Assembly (NCBI RefSeq): GCF_019459305.1
Contig: NZ_JAIBES010000143.1
Span: forward strand, 1-36,743
From: Sphingopyxis sp.
GTDB lineage: Bacteria > Pseudomonadota > Alphaproteobacteria > Sphingomonadales > Sphingomonadaceae
DNA: 36,743 nt
Direction: 5' to 3'
Shown here: one piece after another, positions 1 to 8,206 of the stretch
Layout of the letters: every line of letters starts with the position of its first letter
Numbering within the stretch: the stretch's first letter is position 1
Notes under the pieces: generated by a model
Databases searched by the model: none
The model's input: the letters and a program-made list of their open reading frames with translations, nothing else
Told to the model about the DNA's origin: nothing
Program-made: the position numbers and the translations under genes

Positions 1-32
1 CCCCCCCGCGGCCCCCTGCCGTCAGACGGGTT

Positions 33-54
33 CGGCGATCTTTTGGGATCGCCG
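33..54. other. Hairpin downstream of phaB
   Basis: CGGCGATC (33-40) and GATCGCCG (47-54) form a perfect 8-bp stem with a 6-base loop. A second 7-bp stem-loop with loop TGAC lies at 104-121, about 25 bases past the phaB stop. Neither is followed by a T-run in the phaB direction, so a terminator role is possible but unproven. No gene is supported in bases 1-144. Confidence 0.3.
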
Positions 55-144
55 CCCCGCTGGCCGTGCCGGGCCGTGGCTGCACCACCGGTTGCTAGTT
101 CGCCGTTCGCTGACGCGAACGCCATCGCTAGCGCCCTCGGCCCG

Positions 145-867
145 TCAATACATATGCTGCCCGCCATTGATCGACATCGTCGACCCGGTCACAAACCCGG
201 CATCCTCGCTGCACAGGAACGCGACGCCGCGCGCGATTTCATCGGCTTGGCCCAGGCGCCCTACCGGGATCTTGGCGACAATTTTTTCCAGCACCTGCGG
301 CGGCACCGCGGCGACCATGTCGGTGTCGATATAGCCGGGCGCGATCGCGTTCACGGTCACGCCCTTCTTGGCGCCTTCCTGCGCCAACGCTTTCGTAAAG
401 CCGTGGATGCCCGATTTCGCCGCGGCATAATTGACCTGGCCGTACTGGCCTGCCTGTCCGTTGATCGACCCGATGTTGACGATCCGGCCCCAGCCGCGCT
501 CGACCATGCCGCCAAACGTTGCCTTCGCCATGTTGAAACAGCCGCCCAGATTGACGCGCATCACATCGTCCCAATCGTCGTAGCTCATTCGAGCGAGCGT
601 GCCGTCGCGGGTGATCCCGGCGTTGTTGACGACGATGTCGACCGGGCCAAATTCCTCGGCAATGCGCGCGCAGCTGTCGAGGCACGCCTGATGGTCGCCG
701 ACGTCCCATTTCCTCGCGGCGATGCCGGTGCGTTCGGTGAACGCCTTTGCCTTTTCGTCATTGCCGCCATAGTTGGCGACGACGGTGACGCCCTGTTCCT
801 GCAATTTGAGGCTGATTGCCTCCCCGATACCCCGGCTGCCGCCAGTGACGATTGCTACGCGTGCCAT
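145..867 (-). CDS. phaB: Acetoacetyl-CoA reductase (NADPH-dependent SDR)
   Basis: Protein of 240 residues, the usual length for PhaB. It reduces acetoacetyl-CoA to (R)-3-hydroxybutyryl-CoA, the second step of polyhydroxybutyrate synthesis, in the cytosol. It is a classical short-chain dehydrogenase: the cofactor motif TGGSRGIG is at residues 8-15, NNAG at 81-84, and the catalytic Ser134, Tyr147 and Lys151 fall in the YxxxK context. The C-terminus shows the PhaB-type VTGSTMSINGGQHMY ending. The start is supported by a GGGAG-like site before the ATG. The gene lies 111 bases downstream of the DUF1963 gene on the same strand. No thiolase (phaA) or synthase (phaC) is visible here, so the rest of the pathway must lie elsewhere. 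A FabG-type 3-oxoacyl-ACP reductase is the alternative, but the C-terminus and overall pattern favour PhaB. Confidence 0.88.
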   Translation of the reverse strand: MARVAIVTGGSRGIGEAISLKLQEQGVTVVANYGGNDEKAKAFTERTGIAARKWDVGDHQACLDSCARIAEEFGPVDIVVNNAGITRDGTLARMSYDDWDDVMRVNLGGCFNMAKATFGGMVERGWGRIVNIGSINGQAGQYGQVNYAAAKSGIHGFTKALAQEGAKKGVTVNAIAPGYIDTDMVAAVPPQVLEKIVAKIPVGRLGQADEIARGVAFLCSEDAGFVTGSTMSINGGQHMY

Positions 868-978
868 TTATTCTGCTCTCCCACAGAGTTATCGCACGAT
901 GATTAGGCCGCGCACGCGGCCGCCGCAAGTTTACCGGAACGTCAATCGCAAAGCTATTCGGGGGACTCGGTCAGGACC

Positions 979-2541
979 CTAGTTGCTCACCTGGACGCGC
1001 AGCCGGGAAAAGTCGCCGATAGCGAGGTCGGCCTTGTCGATCGTCACCACCAGATTGTCGCAGTCGCCGAACATCCGGCTCATCAACCCACTGGTCGGCA
1101 GTTCGAGCAAGACGGCGTCGCGATCCTCGTCATAATCATGGGCATGGCGGAAGGGTTCGTGCCCGATCGCCGCCATTTCGCACGCCGCAAGGTCGCGCCA
1201 ATAGGGCTCGTAAAACGCGCGCATTGGCGCCGACAGACTGTCCGGATTCGCGCACCACGCATGTTTGGCGCGGTCGAACAGGATTGTCTGATAGTCATGG
1301 ACCCAAAGATTGGCGGCGGCGCGGTGCGTGGTCAGCGGCAGGGTGATGGTATCGCGCACCTCTGCGCCGGTTTCGGGGTCGATGCGGTGAACCGCTTTTG
1401 CCCAATGGATCGCGTGCAGTGCGGACATGACGGCCGTTGCGTCGCTCGCCGAAAAGGCTTCCTTGGCTGCGCCTTCGTGGACGATGGCGATGATCTCGTC
1501 GGCGCGGATGCGCGCCTCGCGGTTAATCGCGGCGCACTGCTCCAATGCGACAATGTCCTCGGCGCTCGCGCCCGGGGGTGGTGTCGCGTCGGTCGTCAAC
1601 CGGTCGAGCCGCATTTCGAGAATGGCGATCATCGCCGTCATGCTGCCCCAGTCGAACGGGTGGAAGGCGGGATCGGCAATATCGTAGCTGCGGTTATACA
1701 GCATCGCGCCAATGTCGTTCGGATCGCCCTCGACCCGCGGATCGGCGTCGCTAGGTCCTACCGCGACGAGATCAACCGGCCATTCCGGAAACGCCCGCAC
1801 TGCAAAGGGCTCGAGGTCGCCGAAGCGCACGCCGCCGTGCGGGCCGAACCACCCATCGGGATCGTCGAGCGCCAGCGGCGGCGGCACCGCGGCATCGGTA
1901 TCGCGCAGATGCAGCACCTGCATATGATAGCCGCGGCGATGGATGAAAAAGGCAAGCGCGCCGTCGCGCGGCCCCAGCCCGTCCCACAGCGCTGGGGGCA
2001 GGCTGGCGCAATCGATCTGGGCCAGGAAGTCGGCGGGTTCACCGTCGATTTGCGGCCATTCGGTGCCGACCGGCAGGCGCGGGCAACCGCCGAGCCAGCT
2101 GTTGGTTGAAATGGCATCGCGCAGCGGGATTTGCGGCACGAGGCGCAGCGTAACGGCTTCGGTTTCGATCTCGGCGCTTTCGATTCGATGCGCTTCGTCT
2201 TCGACCTCGGACGCCAGCGCTTCGAGCGTCGCCTCGACCGCAGCGGCCTCGCCATCGGGGGCGGGGTCTTGCCGATAATCATAGTCGGTCTCGGCCTGCG
2301 GCTGGAGCGGCGCCTTGCCGCTGACGCGCGCGAGCCGCGATGCGGATATTTCGACGACTTCGGCCTCGGGCTTAGCCTTGCGCGACAGTGTGGGCATCCG
2401 GCTTTCACCCGGCGCGCGCGGAGCCCGCGGCGCGGAGGGGGCGGTGCGCGGACGACGCAGCCACCAAGTGGCAACGACGAGCGCCGCAAAGGCCAGCGCG
2501 ATCCCGGCGAGCATGAGCGCTGCCGATTGGATCTGGTTCAT
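979..2541 (-). CDS. Membrane-anchored DUF1963 (YwqG-like) protein
   Basis: Protein of 520 residues. One hydrophobic helix (about residues 9-28) is followed by RR, so the bulk is probably cytoplasmic with an N-terminal anchor. Residues about 30-130 are an Ala/Glu/Arg-rich linker of low complexity. The region from about residue 135 matches what I know of DUF1963: a motif like SWLGGCPRLPVGTEWPQ, then DFLAQIDCASLP and an ALAFFIHR strand, with a second part ending in a LLELPTSGLMSRMFGDCDNL-like segment. The function of DUF1963 is not established. A GGAG site lies seven bases before the ATG. The anchor and linker look unusual beside the short soluble YwqG of Bacillus, so the protein may sense or scaffold at the membrane. 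That role is inference only. Confidence 0.7.
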   Translation of the reverse strand: MNQIQSAALMLAGIALAFAALVVATWWLRRPRTAPSAPRAPRAPGESRMPTLSRKAKPEAEVVEISASRLARVSGKAPLQPQAETDYDYRQDPAPDGEAAAVEATLEALASEVEDEAHRIESAEIETEAVTLRLVPQIPLRDAISTNSWLGGCPRLPVGTEWPQIDGEPADFLAQIDCASLPPALWDGLGPRDGALAFFIHRRGYHMQVLHLRDTDAAVPPPLALDDPDGWFGPHGGVRFGDLEPFAVRAFPEWPVDLVAVGPSDADPRVEGDPNDIGAMLYNRSYDIADPAFHPFDWGSMTAMIAILEMRLDRLTTDATPPPGASAEDIVALEQCAAINREARIRADEIIAIVHEGAAKEAFSASDATAVMSALHAIHWAKAVHRIDPETGAEVRDTITLPLTTHRAAANLWVHDYQTILFDRAKHAWCANPDSLSAPMRAFYEPYWRDLAACEMAAIGHEPFRHAHDYDEDRDAVLLELPTSGLMSRMFGDCDNLVVTIDKADLAIGDFSRLRVQVSN

Positions 2542-2633
2542 TGCGTATCTCCAAATTGCCGCGACCGGACCGTTTTGGTGCCGCGTCGGAGCAATCTAGC
2601 GCATGGACCTAAATAGTTGGTAAGCGCCGGAGA

Positions 2634-3653
2634 TTAAAGCCAGCCCGCCAGCTCGCGGCGCATCAGCGTCTCGAGCATCGCCATCCCGGAGGCGTCGGCA
2701 TTCAGGCACGGCAGATAGGCAAAGCGATCACCGCCCGCAGCCTCAAACTGCTCCTTGCCGCGGATCGCCAGCTCTTCGAGCGTTTCCAGGCAATCGGCCG
2801 AAAAGCCGGGGGCAAAAATCGCGACGCTCTGGCCCGTCTTGCCGAACGTTTCGAGCTGGGTGTCGGTTGCGGGTTCGAGCCATTTGGCGCGGCCAAAGCG
2901 CGATTGGAACGCGACCTCGATCGGGCGGCCCATCGCTTCGGACAGCAGCCGCGCGGTCTTGCGGCACTGGCAATGATAGGGATCACCCAGATGCAGCGTG
3001 CGTTCGGGCATGCCGTGGAAGCTCGCGAGCAAGACATCAGGGGTGAAATCGAGCGCCGCCACTCCCGCCTCGACCGACGCCTTCAGCGCGCCGATATAGG
3101 CGGCATCGTCATGATAAGGCGGCAGATAGCGCAGCGCCGGTTGCCAGCGCAGCGTCTTCAGATGCTCACCCACCGCGTCGACCACGGTCGCGGTCGTTGC
3201 CGCGCAATATTGCGGATACATCGGCGCGATCAGGATGCGTTGGCACCCGGCGGCCATCAGCGCGTCGATTGCCGGGCCGATAGCGGGCTTGCCGTAGCGC
3301 ATCGCATAAGCAACCTGCACCGCATCGCCGAACAACGGCTGCAATGCCTCACTTTGTGCGCGGGTGATCGCGGCGAGCGGCGATCCGTTCTCGGTCCACA
3401 CCTGCGCATAGGCATGCGCCGATTTTTTGGGCCGGGTGGTCAGGATGATCCCGCGCAGGATCGGCTGCCACAATATCTGCGGAATTTCGACGACGCGGCG
3501 GTCGGACAGGAACTCGGCCAGATAGCGCCGGACCGACGGCGCATCGGGCGCGTCGGGGGTGCCAAGGTTGACGAGCAGCACGCCGATGCGGGGTGCGGCG
3601 ACGGGCGGATGATTGAGGGGCAGGGTCATAAGCGGTGCGCCGACATCCGTCAC
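2634..3653 (-). CDS. hemH: Ferrochelatase
   Basis: Protein of 339 residues that inserts Fe2+ into protoporphyrin IX in the last step of haem synthesis. Recognised from the N-terminal GVLLVNLGTPDAP, the catalytic histidine in SFHGMPERT (His213) and the acidic residue in FSADCLETLEE (Glu290), all family hallmarks. A DPYHCQC segment at 224-230 carries two cysteines typical of alphaproteobacterial members; whether they bind a cluster is unknown. The start given is a GTG whose GTGA overlaps the stop of the upstream molybdenum hydroxylase gene, suggesting translational coupling. An in-frame ATG at 3629 would give a protein 8 residues shorter and is an equally possible start. The product would serve cytochromes in general, including the P450 and globin-like proteins encoded further along. 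Confidence 0.93.
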   Translation of the reverse strand: MTDVGAPLMTLPLNHPPVAAPRIGVLLVNLGTPDAPDAPSVRRYLAEFLSDRRVVEIPQILWQPILRGIILTTRPKKSAHAYAQVWTENGSPLAAITRAQSEALQPLFGDAVQVAYAMRYGKPAIGPAIDALMAAGCQRILIAPMYPQYCAATTATVVDAVGEHLKTLRWQPALRYLPPYHDDAAYIGALKASVEAGVAALDFTPDVLLASFHGMPERTLHLGDPYHCQCRKTARLLSEAMGRPIEVAFQSRFGRAKWLEPATDTQLETFGKTGQSVAIFAPGFSADCLETLEELAIRGKEQFEAAGGDRFAYLPCLNADASGMAMLETLMRRELAGWL

Positions 3654-5938
3654 AGCGGCTGCGCCGACAGGGGCAGGCGGCGGATGCGGCGGCCGGTCGC
3701 GGCGAACATCGCATTGGCGATCGCGGGCGCGACGACGGGGACCGCGATTTCGCCCAGCCCGCCGGGCTCGCGGTCGCTGTCGACAAATTCGACCAATATC
3801 TGTGGGGTCTGCGACAGGCGCGGCAGGCCAAGCTGGCCCAGCTTGCGCGCGGTTGCGACGCCGCCTTCATAATCCGTGGTCGCTCCGACCGCGGCGGCGA
3901 GGCCAAAGATCAGCCCGCCCTCGATCTGTTGCCGCGCGACCCCCGGATTGACGAGGCGCCCGGCATCGACGACCGCGACCAGTTGTTCGACCTGCAACCC
4001 CTTGTCGCTTTGCCGCGCCGTCGCCATCAGCGCGATATGGCTGCCGCGCATGCTGTGGCATGCCAGTCCCTGCGCCGCCCCTGACAGACCGCCCTCCCAG
4101 CCGCCAAGGCTGGTCGCAGTGAGCAGGCAGCGCGCGAGCAGCGGCGCGTCGCCCAGCATCGCGATCCGATAGGACAAGCCATCGGTCCCGGCGCGCGCCG
4201 CCATTTCATCGACGAAGCACTCGGTGAAAAAGGCGGTGTAGCTGTCGGCATTGCCGCGCCAGCGCCCGGTGGGCAGCCCGATGTCGGCGGGGCAATGGTC
4301 GACCGCGTGGTGCGGAATCGTATAGCTGCTCGCGGCGCCCTCGACCGCGGCGGCGTCGGCACTGCCGGCCGCGTCGCGCTGCGCGACATCGGCGGGGGTG
4401 TTTTCGAACAGCCGCGCGCGCACCTCGTGACTGGTCGGCGGCACCGCGATCCGCGTCACCAGCGCGTCGATCCCGCCCGCAATATTCAATGTCGCGCTCA
4501 GCCGCGCCCGCGCCGGCGCGCGCGGCGGCAGGCGCATGATTTCTTCGGCGCGCGACCAGGCGAGCTGGACCGGGCGTTTGATCTGCAACGCGATGATCGC
4601 CGCCTGCACCGCGGCGCCATGATCCAGGCATGCGTCGAACGATCCGCCCGCCATCATCGGGAACAGGATGACGTCGCTTGCCGCCAGCCCGGTCGCTTGA
4701 GCGATCGCATGGCGGCATTGCGCGGGCGCCTGCGTCGCGACCCACACCCGAAGCCGCCCGCCGTCGGGGGCCGCGGTAGCGCTGCGCGTTTCGATCGGTG
4801 CATGCAGCGCGGGCGCGACGGCATATTCGACCGCGATTCTGGTCCGCCCGGTCATCGCCTCGGCAACGTCGCCCTTGTGCGATATACGATAGCCGCCGTC
4901 CTTCAGCGCCTGTTTCAGCGCCGCGTCGATCCGGTCGGTCGAAATCGGCGTCCCGGCGCTTTCGAACACCGGGGCAAAGCGGTCGAGCGCGCGGTTCGCC
5001 GCCCACCAGTTGCGCGCCACGGTGGCAACCCAGCGCTCGTGCGTGACGACATGAAGCAAGCCGGGCGACGCCATGCCCGCCTTGCGATCGATGCTTTTCA
5101 GCCGCGTCGCGCCGAGCGGTCCTTGCCGGATTGCCGCGAAAACCATGTCGGGCAGGCGGATGTCGCCGGCATAGTTGGCCGACCCGTCGATCTTGGCGGG
5201 CAGGTCGAGCCGCGTCAGTTCCTTGCCGTAAAGCGGGTCGCCACTGCTGGCGCGATAGACGGGATCGGCGGGCGGTTCGAGCATTGCCGCGGCGGCGGCA
5301 ACTTCACCGAAGCGCAGCTTTTTCTTGCCGAGGATGACGAAACCGTCCTGCGTGTCGCAGTCTTCCCAATCGGCGTCCCAGCGCGCTGCTGCGGCCATCA
5401 TCAAAAGCGCGCGCGCCTGCGCCGCTGCCGCGCGGCACGGTCCCTCGAACATTCGCACCGACGAGCTGTTCGCGGTCAGCATCACCGCGTGGCGCACCGC
5501 CCACTCGCGCCGCGCCCAACTGCGCACGTCGGACACGAAATCGGGGACACCGGCGCGCGGCATGAACACCGCGCTATCCTCGTCGATCAGCAGCGTGTTG
5601 GTATAGAGCGGGCTGATCGGCGCGGTTTCGACCGCGATTGTGCGCCAGTCGGCGCCCAGCTCGTCGGCCATGATCTGCGGGAGCAGGGTGGTGACGCCCT
5701 GGCCCATCTCGCATTGCGGGACGATGGCGCTGATATGCCCGTCGTCGCCGATCTTCAGAAAGGCGTTGAAGACATGCTCGTCGGGCGCCGCGGTGACGTT
5801 CGGTTGATAATCGCGCGGCCACAAGTTCCACGCGATCGCCAGCCCGCCCGCGGCAGTAGCGCCGACCAGCATCTGACGGCGGCTGACATGGGGCAGCCGC
5901 GATTTGTTTTTCCCAACCGTGTCGCGAATGCCCACCAT
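3650..5938 (-). CDS. Tat-exported molybdenum hydroxylase large subunit (IorB/xanthine dehydrogenase family)
   Basis: Protein of 762 residues from the ATG at 5938. The open frame extends upstream to 6088, but that part is an intergenic repeat, so I reject the longer start. A twin-arginine signal is clear: SRRQML at residues 19-24 followed by a short hydrophobic stretch. The body resembles isoquinoline 1-oxidoreductase beta-type subunits, which bind the molybdopterin cytosine dinucleotide cofactor. The catalytic glutamate is present in GGLGE (Glu730), followed by PAIANAMFAATGRRIR. The usual GGGFGRR cofactor loop is altered to GGSF at 431-434 followed by DACLDHGAA. No small 2Fe-2S partner subunit is encoded next to it, although two-subunit enzymes need one. 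The substrate cannot be told. Its stop overlaps the hemH start. Confidence 0.82.
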   Translation of the reverse strand: MVGIRDTVGKNKSRLPHVSRRQMLVGATAAGGLAIAWNLWPRDYQPNVTAAPDEHVFNAFLKIGDDGHISAIVPQCEMGQGVTTLLPQIMADELGADWRTIAVETAPISPLYTNTLLIDEDSAVFMPRAGVPDFVSDVRSWARREWAVRHAVMLTANSSSVRMFEGPCRAAAAQARALLMMAAAARWDADWEDCDTQDGFVILGKKKLRFGEVAAAAAMLEPPADPVYRASSGDPLYGKELTRLDLPAKIDGSANYAGDIRLPDMVFAAIRQGPLGATRLKSIDRKAGMASPGLLHVVTHERWVATVARNWWAANRALDRFAPVFESAGTPISTDRIDAALKQALKDGGYRISHKGDVAEAMTGRTRIAVEYAVAPALHAPIETRSATAAPDGGRLRVWVATQAPAQCRHAIAQATGLAASDVILFPMMAGGSFDACLDHGAAVQAAIIALQIKRPVQLAWSRAEEIMRLPPRAPARARLSATLNIAGGIDALVTRIAVPPTSHEVRARLFENTPADVAQRDAAGSADAAAVEGAASSYTIPHHAVDHCPADIGLPTGRWRGNADSYTAFFTECFVDEMAARAGTDGLSYRIAMLGDAPLLARCLLTATSLGGWEGGLSGAAQGLACHSMRGSHIALMATARQSDKGLQVEQLVAVVDAGRLVNPGVARQQIEGGLIFGLAAAVGATTDYEGGVATARKLGQLGLPRLSQTPQILVEFVDSDREPGGLGEIAVPVVAPAIANAMFAATGRRIRRLPLSAQPL

Positions 5939-6011
5939 CGCCGACGCTGATAAGCGGGGCGAGTCGCGAGAGCAAAGGCGTTTGGTGAATACCGCAGCCC
6001 CCCCCTCTTTT

Positions 6012-6092
6012 GTCATTGCGAGCGAAGCGAAGCAATCCAGGGCTTTACGCAGGCTGTGGACGGTCGCGTCGCCTCCGGCTCCTCGCAATGAC
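6012..6092. repeat. Intergenic inverted-repeat element (CATTGCGAGCGAAGCGAAGC type)
   Basis: GTCATTGCGAG (6012-6022) and CTCGCAATGAC (6082-6092) are perfect 11-bp inverted ends of an 81-bp element. The left end continues as CGAAGCGAAGCAATCC, a motif I know as a widely scattered repeat in proteobacterial genomes. It sits between two minus-strand genes and creates a false N-terminal extension of the molybdenum hydroxylase reading frame. The transcript could fold into a long stem. Confidence 0.7.
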
Positions 6093-6103
6093 GTGGTTAA
6101 GGC

Positions 6104-6700
6104 CTACCACCCCCAGGGCGCCGGCGGCGGGGCGACCGGCTGGCGGTAATCGAAGGTCACGCGAAAATCGCGGCCCTCGCGGCTCAGGCCGTAGGTAAAA
6201 CCGTCGGGCGTTGTTTGGACCGACCAAATGTTGGTGTTCGACACGCTGCGCCCGGTGCGGGTGAACAGCGCGATCGATTCGGCGTCGACGGGGAAGGTCT
6301 GGCGCGCCGCCGTTCCGGCGTCGGCGGTATCGCCGCCGTACATCGTCAGCTCGTCCTTGCTGCCGTCGGCGTGGCGATGGTCGTGCTTGAGGCGCAGGCC
6401 GGTGGCGGTGCGGGTGATGATCCAGGTTCGCGAGCGGTCCCAGCTGCCATCGGGGCCGAGGCCGTCGATGTGAAAGGGAATTTCGATGCGGTCGGGCGTA
6501 CAGCTGCGGACGTGCATAACCATCGCTTTGCCGCGCATATCGGCATCGGCCTCCTGCGAACTTGCCAGTTTACCCGCATAAGCCTTGCCGCAGTGGGAGG
6601 TCAGCGCGGCAAAAAACGCATCCTGCGGGCCGCTCGCGGCGGGGGTCGTCGCACAGCCCGTCAGGGTGATCGCAGCGGCAAAGGTCAGCGCGGTCTTCAT
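6104..6700 (-). CDS. Predicted lipoprotein of unknown function
   Basis: Protein of 198 residues from the ATG at 6700; a longer frame to 6817 lies inside the upstream gene and is rejected. The N-terminus MKTALTFAAAITLTGC is a lipoprotein signal with lipobox LTGC and the lipidated cysteine at position 16. The mature part is about 180 residues, begins with a polar segment containing one further cysteine pair candidate, and is probably beta-rich (alternating W, I and V strands). It ends in PPPAPWGW. I do not recognise a family. The ATGA overlap with the CoA-binding protein gene places it last in an operon led by the Mrp-type Fe-S carrier, but nothing ties it to Fe-S metabolism beyond position. 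Confidence 0.72.
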   Translation of the reverse strand: MKTALTFAAAITLTGCATTPAASGPQDAFFAALTSHCGKAYAGKLASSQEADADMRGKAMVMHVRSCTPDRIEIPFHIDGLGPDGSWDRSRTWIITRTATGLRLKHDHRHADGSKDELTMYGGDTADAGTAARQTFPVDAESIALFTRTGRSVSNTNIWSVQTTPDGFTYGLSREGRDFRVTFDYRQPVAPPPAPWGW

Positions 6701-7119
6701 TTCAGCAGCCCCAGGCGCGGGATCTCGATCTTGGGACAGCGGTCCATGACCACCACCAGCCCCGCTGCATCGGCGCGCTTCGCCGCGGCGTCGTTGATCA
6801 CGCCCAGCTGCATCCACACGGCCTTGGCACCATGAACGATCGCTTCGTCGACCGCCGTCTCGGCATCCTCGCTGTTGCGGAAGATATCAACAAGTTCGGC
6901 GGGCGGTTCGACATCGGCGAGGGTCGCGACGACTGGGGCGCCATGGATCGTCGTGCCAGCATGGCCCGGATTGACCGCGATCACATTATGACCCTGCGCG
7001 ACCAGAAAGGCGAGGACGCCGTTCGATGCGCGCGCCGGGTTGGGCGATGCGCCGACCACCGCGATGCGCCGCTTTTGCCCCAGCAGCTCGCGAATTTCGC
7101 CTTCGTCGTTGATCGCCAT
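6697..7119 (-). CDS. CoA-binding domain protein (YccU-like)
   Basis: Protein of 140 residues consisting of a single Rossmann-type CoA-binding domain. The motif IAVVGASPNPARASN near residues 19-33 is the nucleotide-binding loop of this family, and further conserved pieces are VIAVNPG, a DIFRNSE segment, AVWMQLG and VVMDRCPKIE. These small proteins resemble the first domain of succinyl-CoA synthetase alpha and are thought to bind CoA; the physiological role is not known. The gene starts 6 bases after the stop of the Mrp-like gene and overlaps the lipoprotein gene by 4 bases, so the three form one transcription unit. Confidence 0.88.
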   Translation of the reverse strand: MAINDEGEIRELLGQKRRIAVVGASPNPARASNGVLAFLVAQGHNVIAVNPGHAGTTIHGAPVVATLADVEPPAELVDIFRNSEDAETAVDEAIVHGAKAVWMQLGVINDAAAKRADAAGLVVVMDRCPKIEIPRLGLLK

Positions 7120-7125
7120 ATCCTG

Positions 7126-8115
7126 TTACTCCTGTTTGCGCGCGTGCAGCCAATCGCCGACTTTTGCCGCTATCGCATGGAACGGCTCGCCCGCCGGGTC
7201 GGTTCCGGCGGCGGGCGGCACCCCGCCGTCGCTCGCCAGCCGGATGCCCATCGACAGCGGGACGCGGCCGAGGAAGTCGAGGCCCATCGTCTGGGCCGCC
7301 GCTTCGGCGCCGCCACTGCCGAACGGATCGCTGACCTCGCCGCAATGCGGGCAGGCATAGCCCGCCATATTCTCGACCAGCCCGATGATCGGCACGTCGG
7401 CCTGTTCGAACAGGCTGATCGCGCGCGTCGCGTCCATCAGTGCCAGATCCTGCGGCGTCGATACGATCACCGCGCCCGCGGGCTTGTGCTTCTGGATCAT
7501 GGTCAGCTGGACGTCGCCGGTGCCCGGAGGCAGGTCGACGATCAGCGTGTCGATCTCGCCCCAGCTGGCATCGACCAATTGCTCCAGCGCCTTGCCCGCC
7601 ATCGGCCCGCGCCAGGCGATCGCCTGCCCGGGCGCCGCGATCTGCCCGGTCGACAGCATCGGCACGCCATAAGCATTGGGAACGGGGATCAGTTTCGATC
7701 CGCGCGATTCGGGTTTGACGCCTTCGCTGTCCATCAGGCGGGGCTGCGACGGGCCATAGATATCGGCGTCGACCAGCCCGACCTTGACCCCGCGCCGCTG
7801 CAGCGCGACCGCGAGGTTGGCGGCGAGGGTCGATTTGCCGACCCCGCCCTTGCCGCTGCCGACCGCGATGATCGTCATCGTCTTTTTCTCGGCGGTCATC
7901 GCGATGCGGACCTCGCTGACCCCCGCTACGGCGAGCAGGCCGGCGCGCAATTTGTCCCCGAGCGGTTGGCGATCCTCGACCGCCAGCCCCGAAACGTCGA
8001 GCACCACCGCCAACAGACCGTTATCGTCGAGCAATCGCAACCCCGATGTCCGGCCATCGCTCAGCGTGGCGGCGGCGGCGGTCAGGCGGGCGATGTCGGT
8101 GCTTTGGTCGGTCAT
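7126..8115 (-). CDS. apbC: Mrp/ApbC-family Fe-S cluster carrier P-loop ATPase
   Basis: Protein of 329 residues from the ATG at 8115 (an in-frame ATG at 8145 would add 10 residues and looks less likely). Residues 1-75 form the small MIP18/FeS-assembly-like domain found at the start of many Mrp proteins. The ATPase domain carries the deviant Walker A GKGGVGKST (88-96), the DADIYGPSQPR switch region, and LIVDLPPGTGD. The CxxC pair Cys255 and Cys258 in ACPHCG bridges a 4Fe-4S cluster in the homodimer of this family. It is expected to transfer Fe-S clusters to target enzymes in the cytosol. It is the first gene of the operon with the CoA-binding protein and lipoprotein, and is divergent from hflK with about 90 bases between them. 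Confidence 0.92.
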   Translation of the reverse strand: MTDQSTDIARLTAAAATLSDGRTSGLRLLDDNGLLAVVLDVSGLAVEDRQPLGDKLRAGLLAVAGVSEVRIAMTAEKKTMTIIAVGSGKGGVGKSTLAANLAVALQRRGVKVGLVDADIYGPSQPRLMDSEGVKPESRGSKLIPVPNAYGVPMLSTGQIAAPGQAIAWRGPMAGKALEQLVDASWGEIDTLIVDLPPGTGDVQLTMIQKHKPAGAVIVSTPQDLALMDATRAISLFEQADVPIIGLVENMAGYACPHCGEVSDPFGSGGAEAAAQTMGLDFLGRVPLSMGIRLASDGGVPPAAGTDPAGEPFHAIAAKVGDWLHARKQE

Positions 8116-8206
8116 GTCCGCGGCAGATAGGCATGCGCGGATCAATTGCCAGCCATTTTCGCGCGCACCCCCTGTTAATCGCGCGCGCCGCCCCTATAAA
8201 TGCCTT

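Noticed and set aside
4295-5950. 551-codon open frame on the plus strand opposite the molybdenum hydroxylase gene
   Set aside because: It is a shadow frame of a very GC-rich gene, rich in Arg, with no recognisable domain, while the minus strand frame has clear family motifs.
8191-8200. TATAAA just before hflK as a promoter -10 box
   Set aside because: No matching -35 box at suitable spacing could be found, so the match is likely chance.
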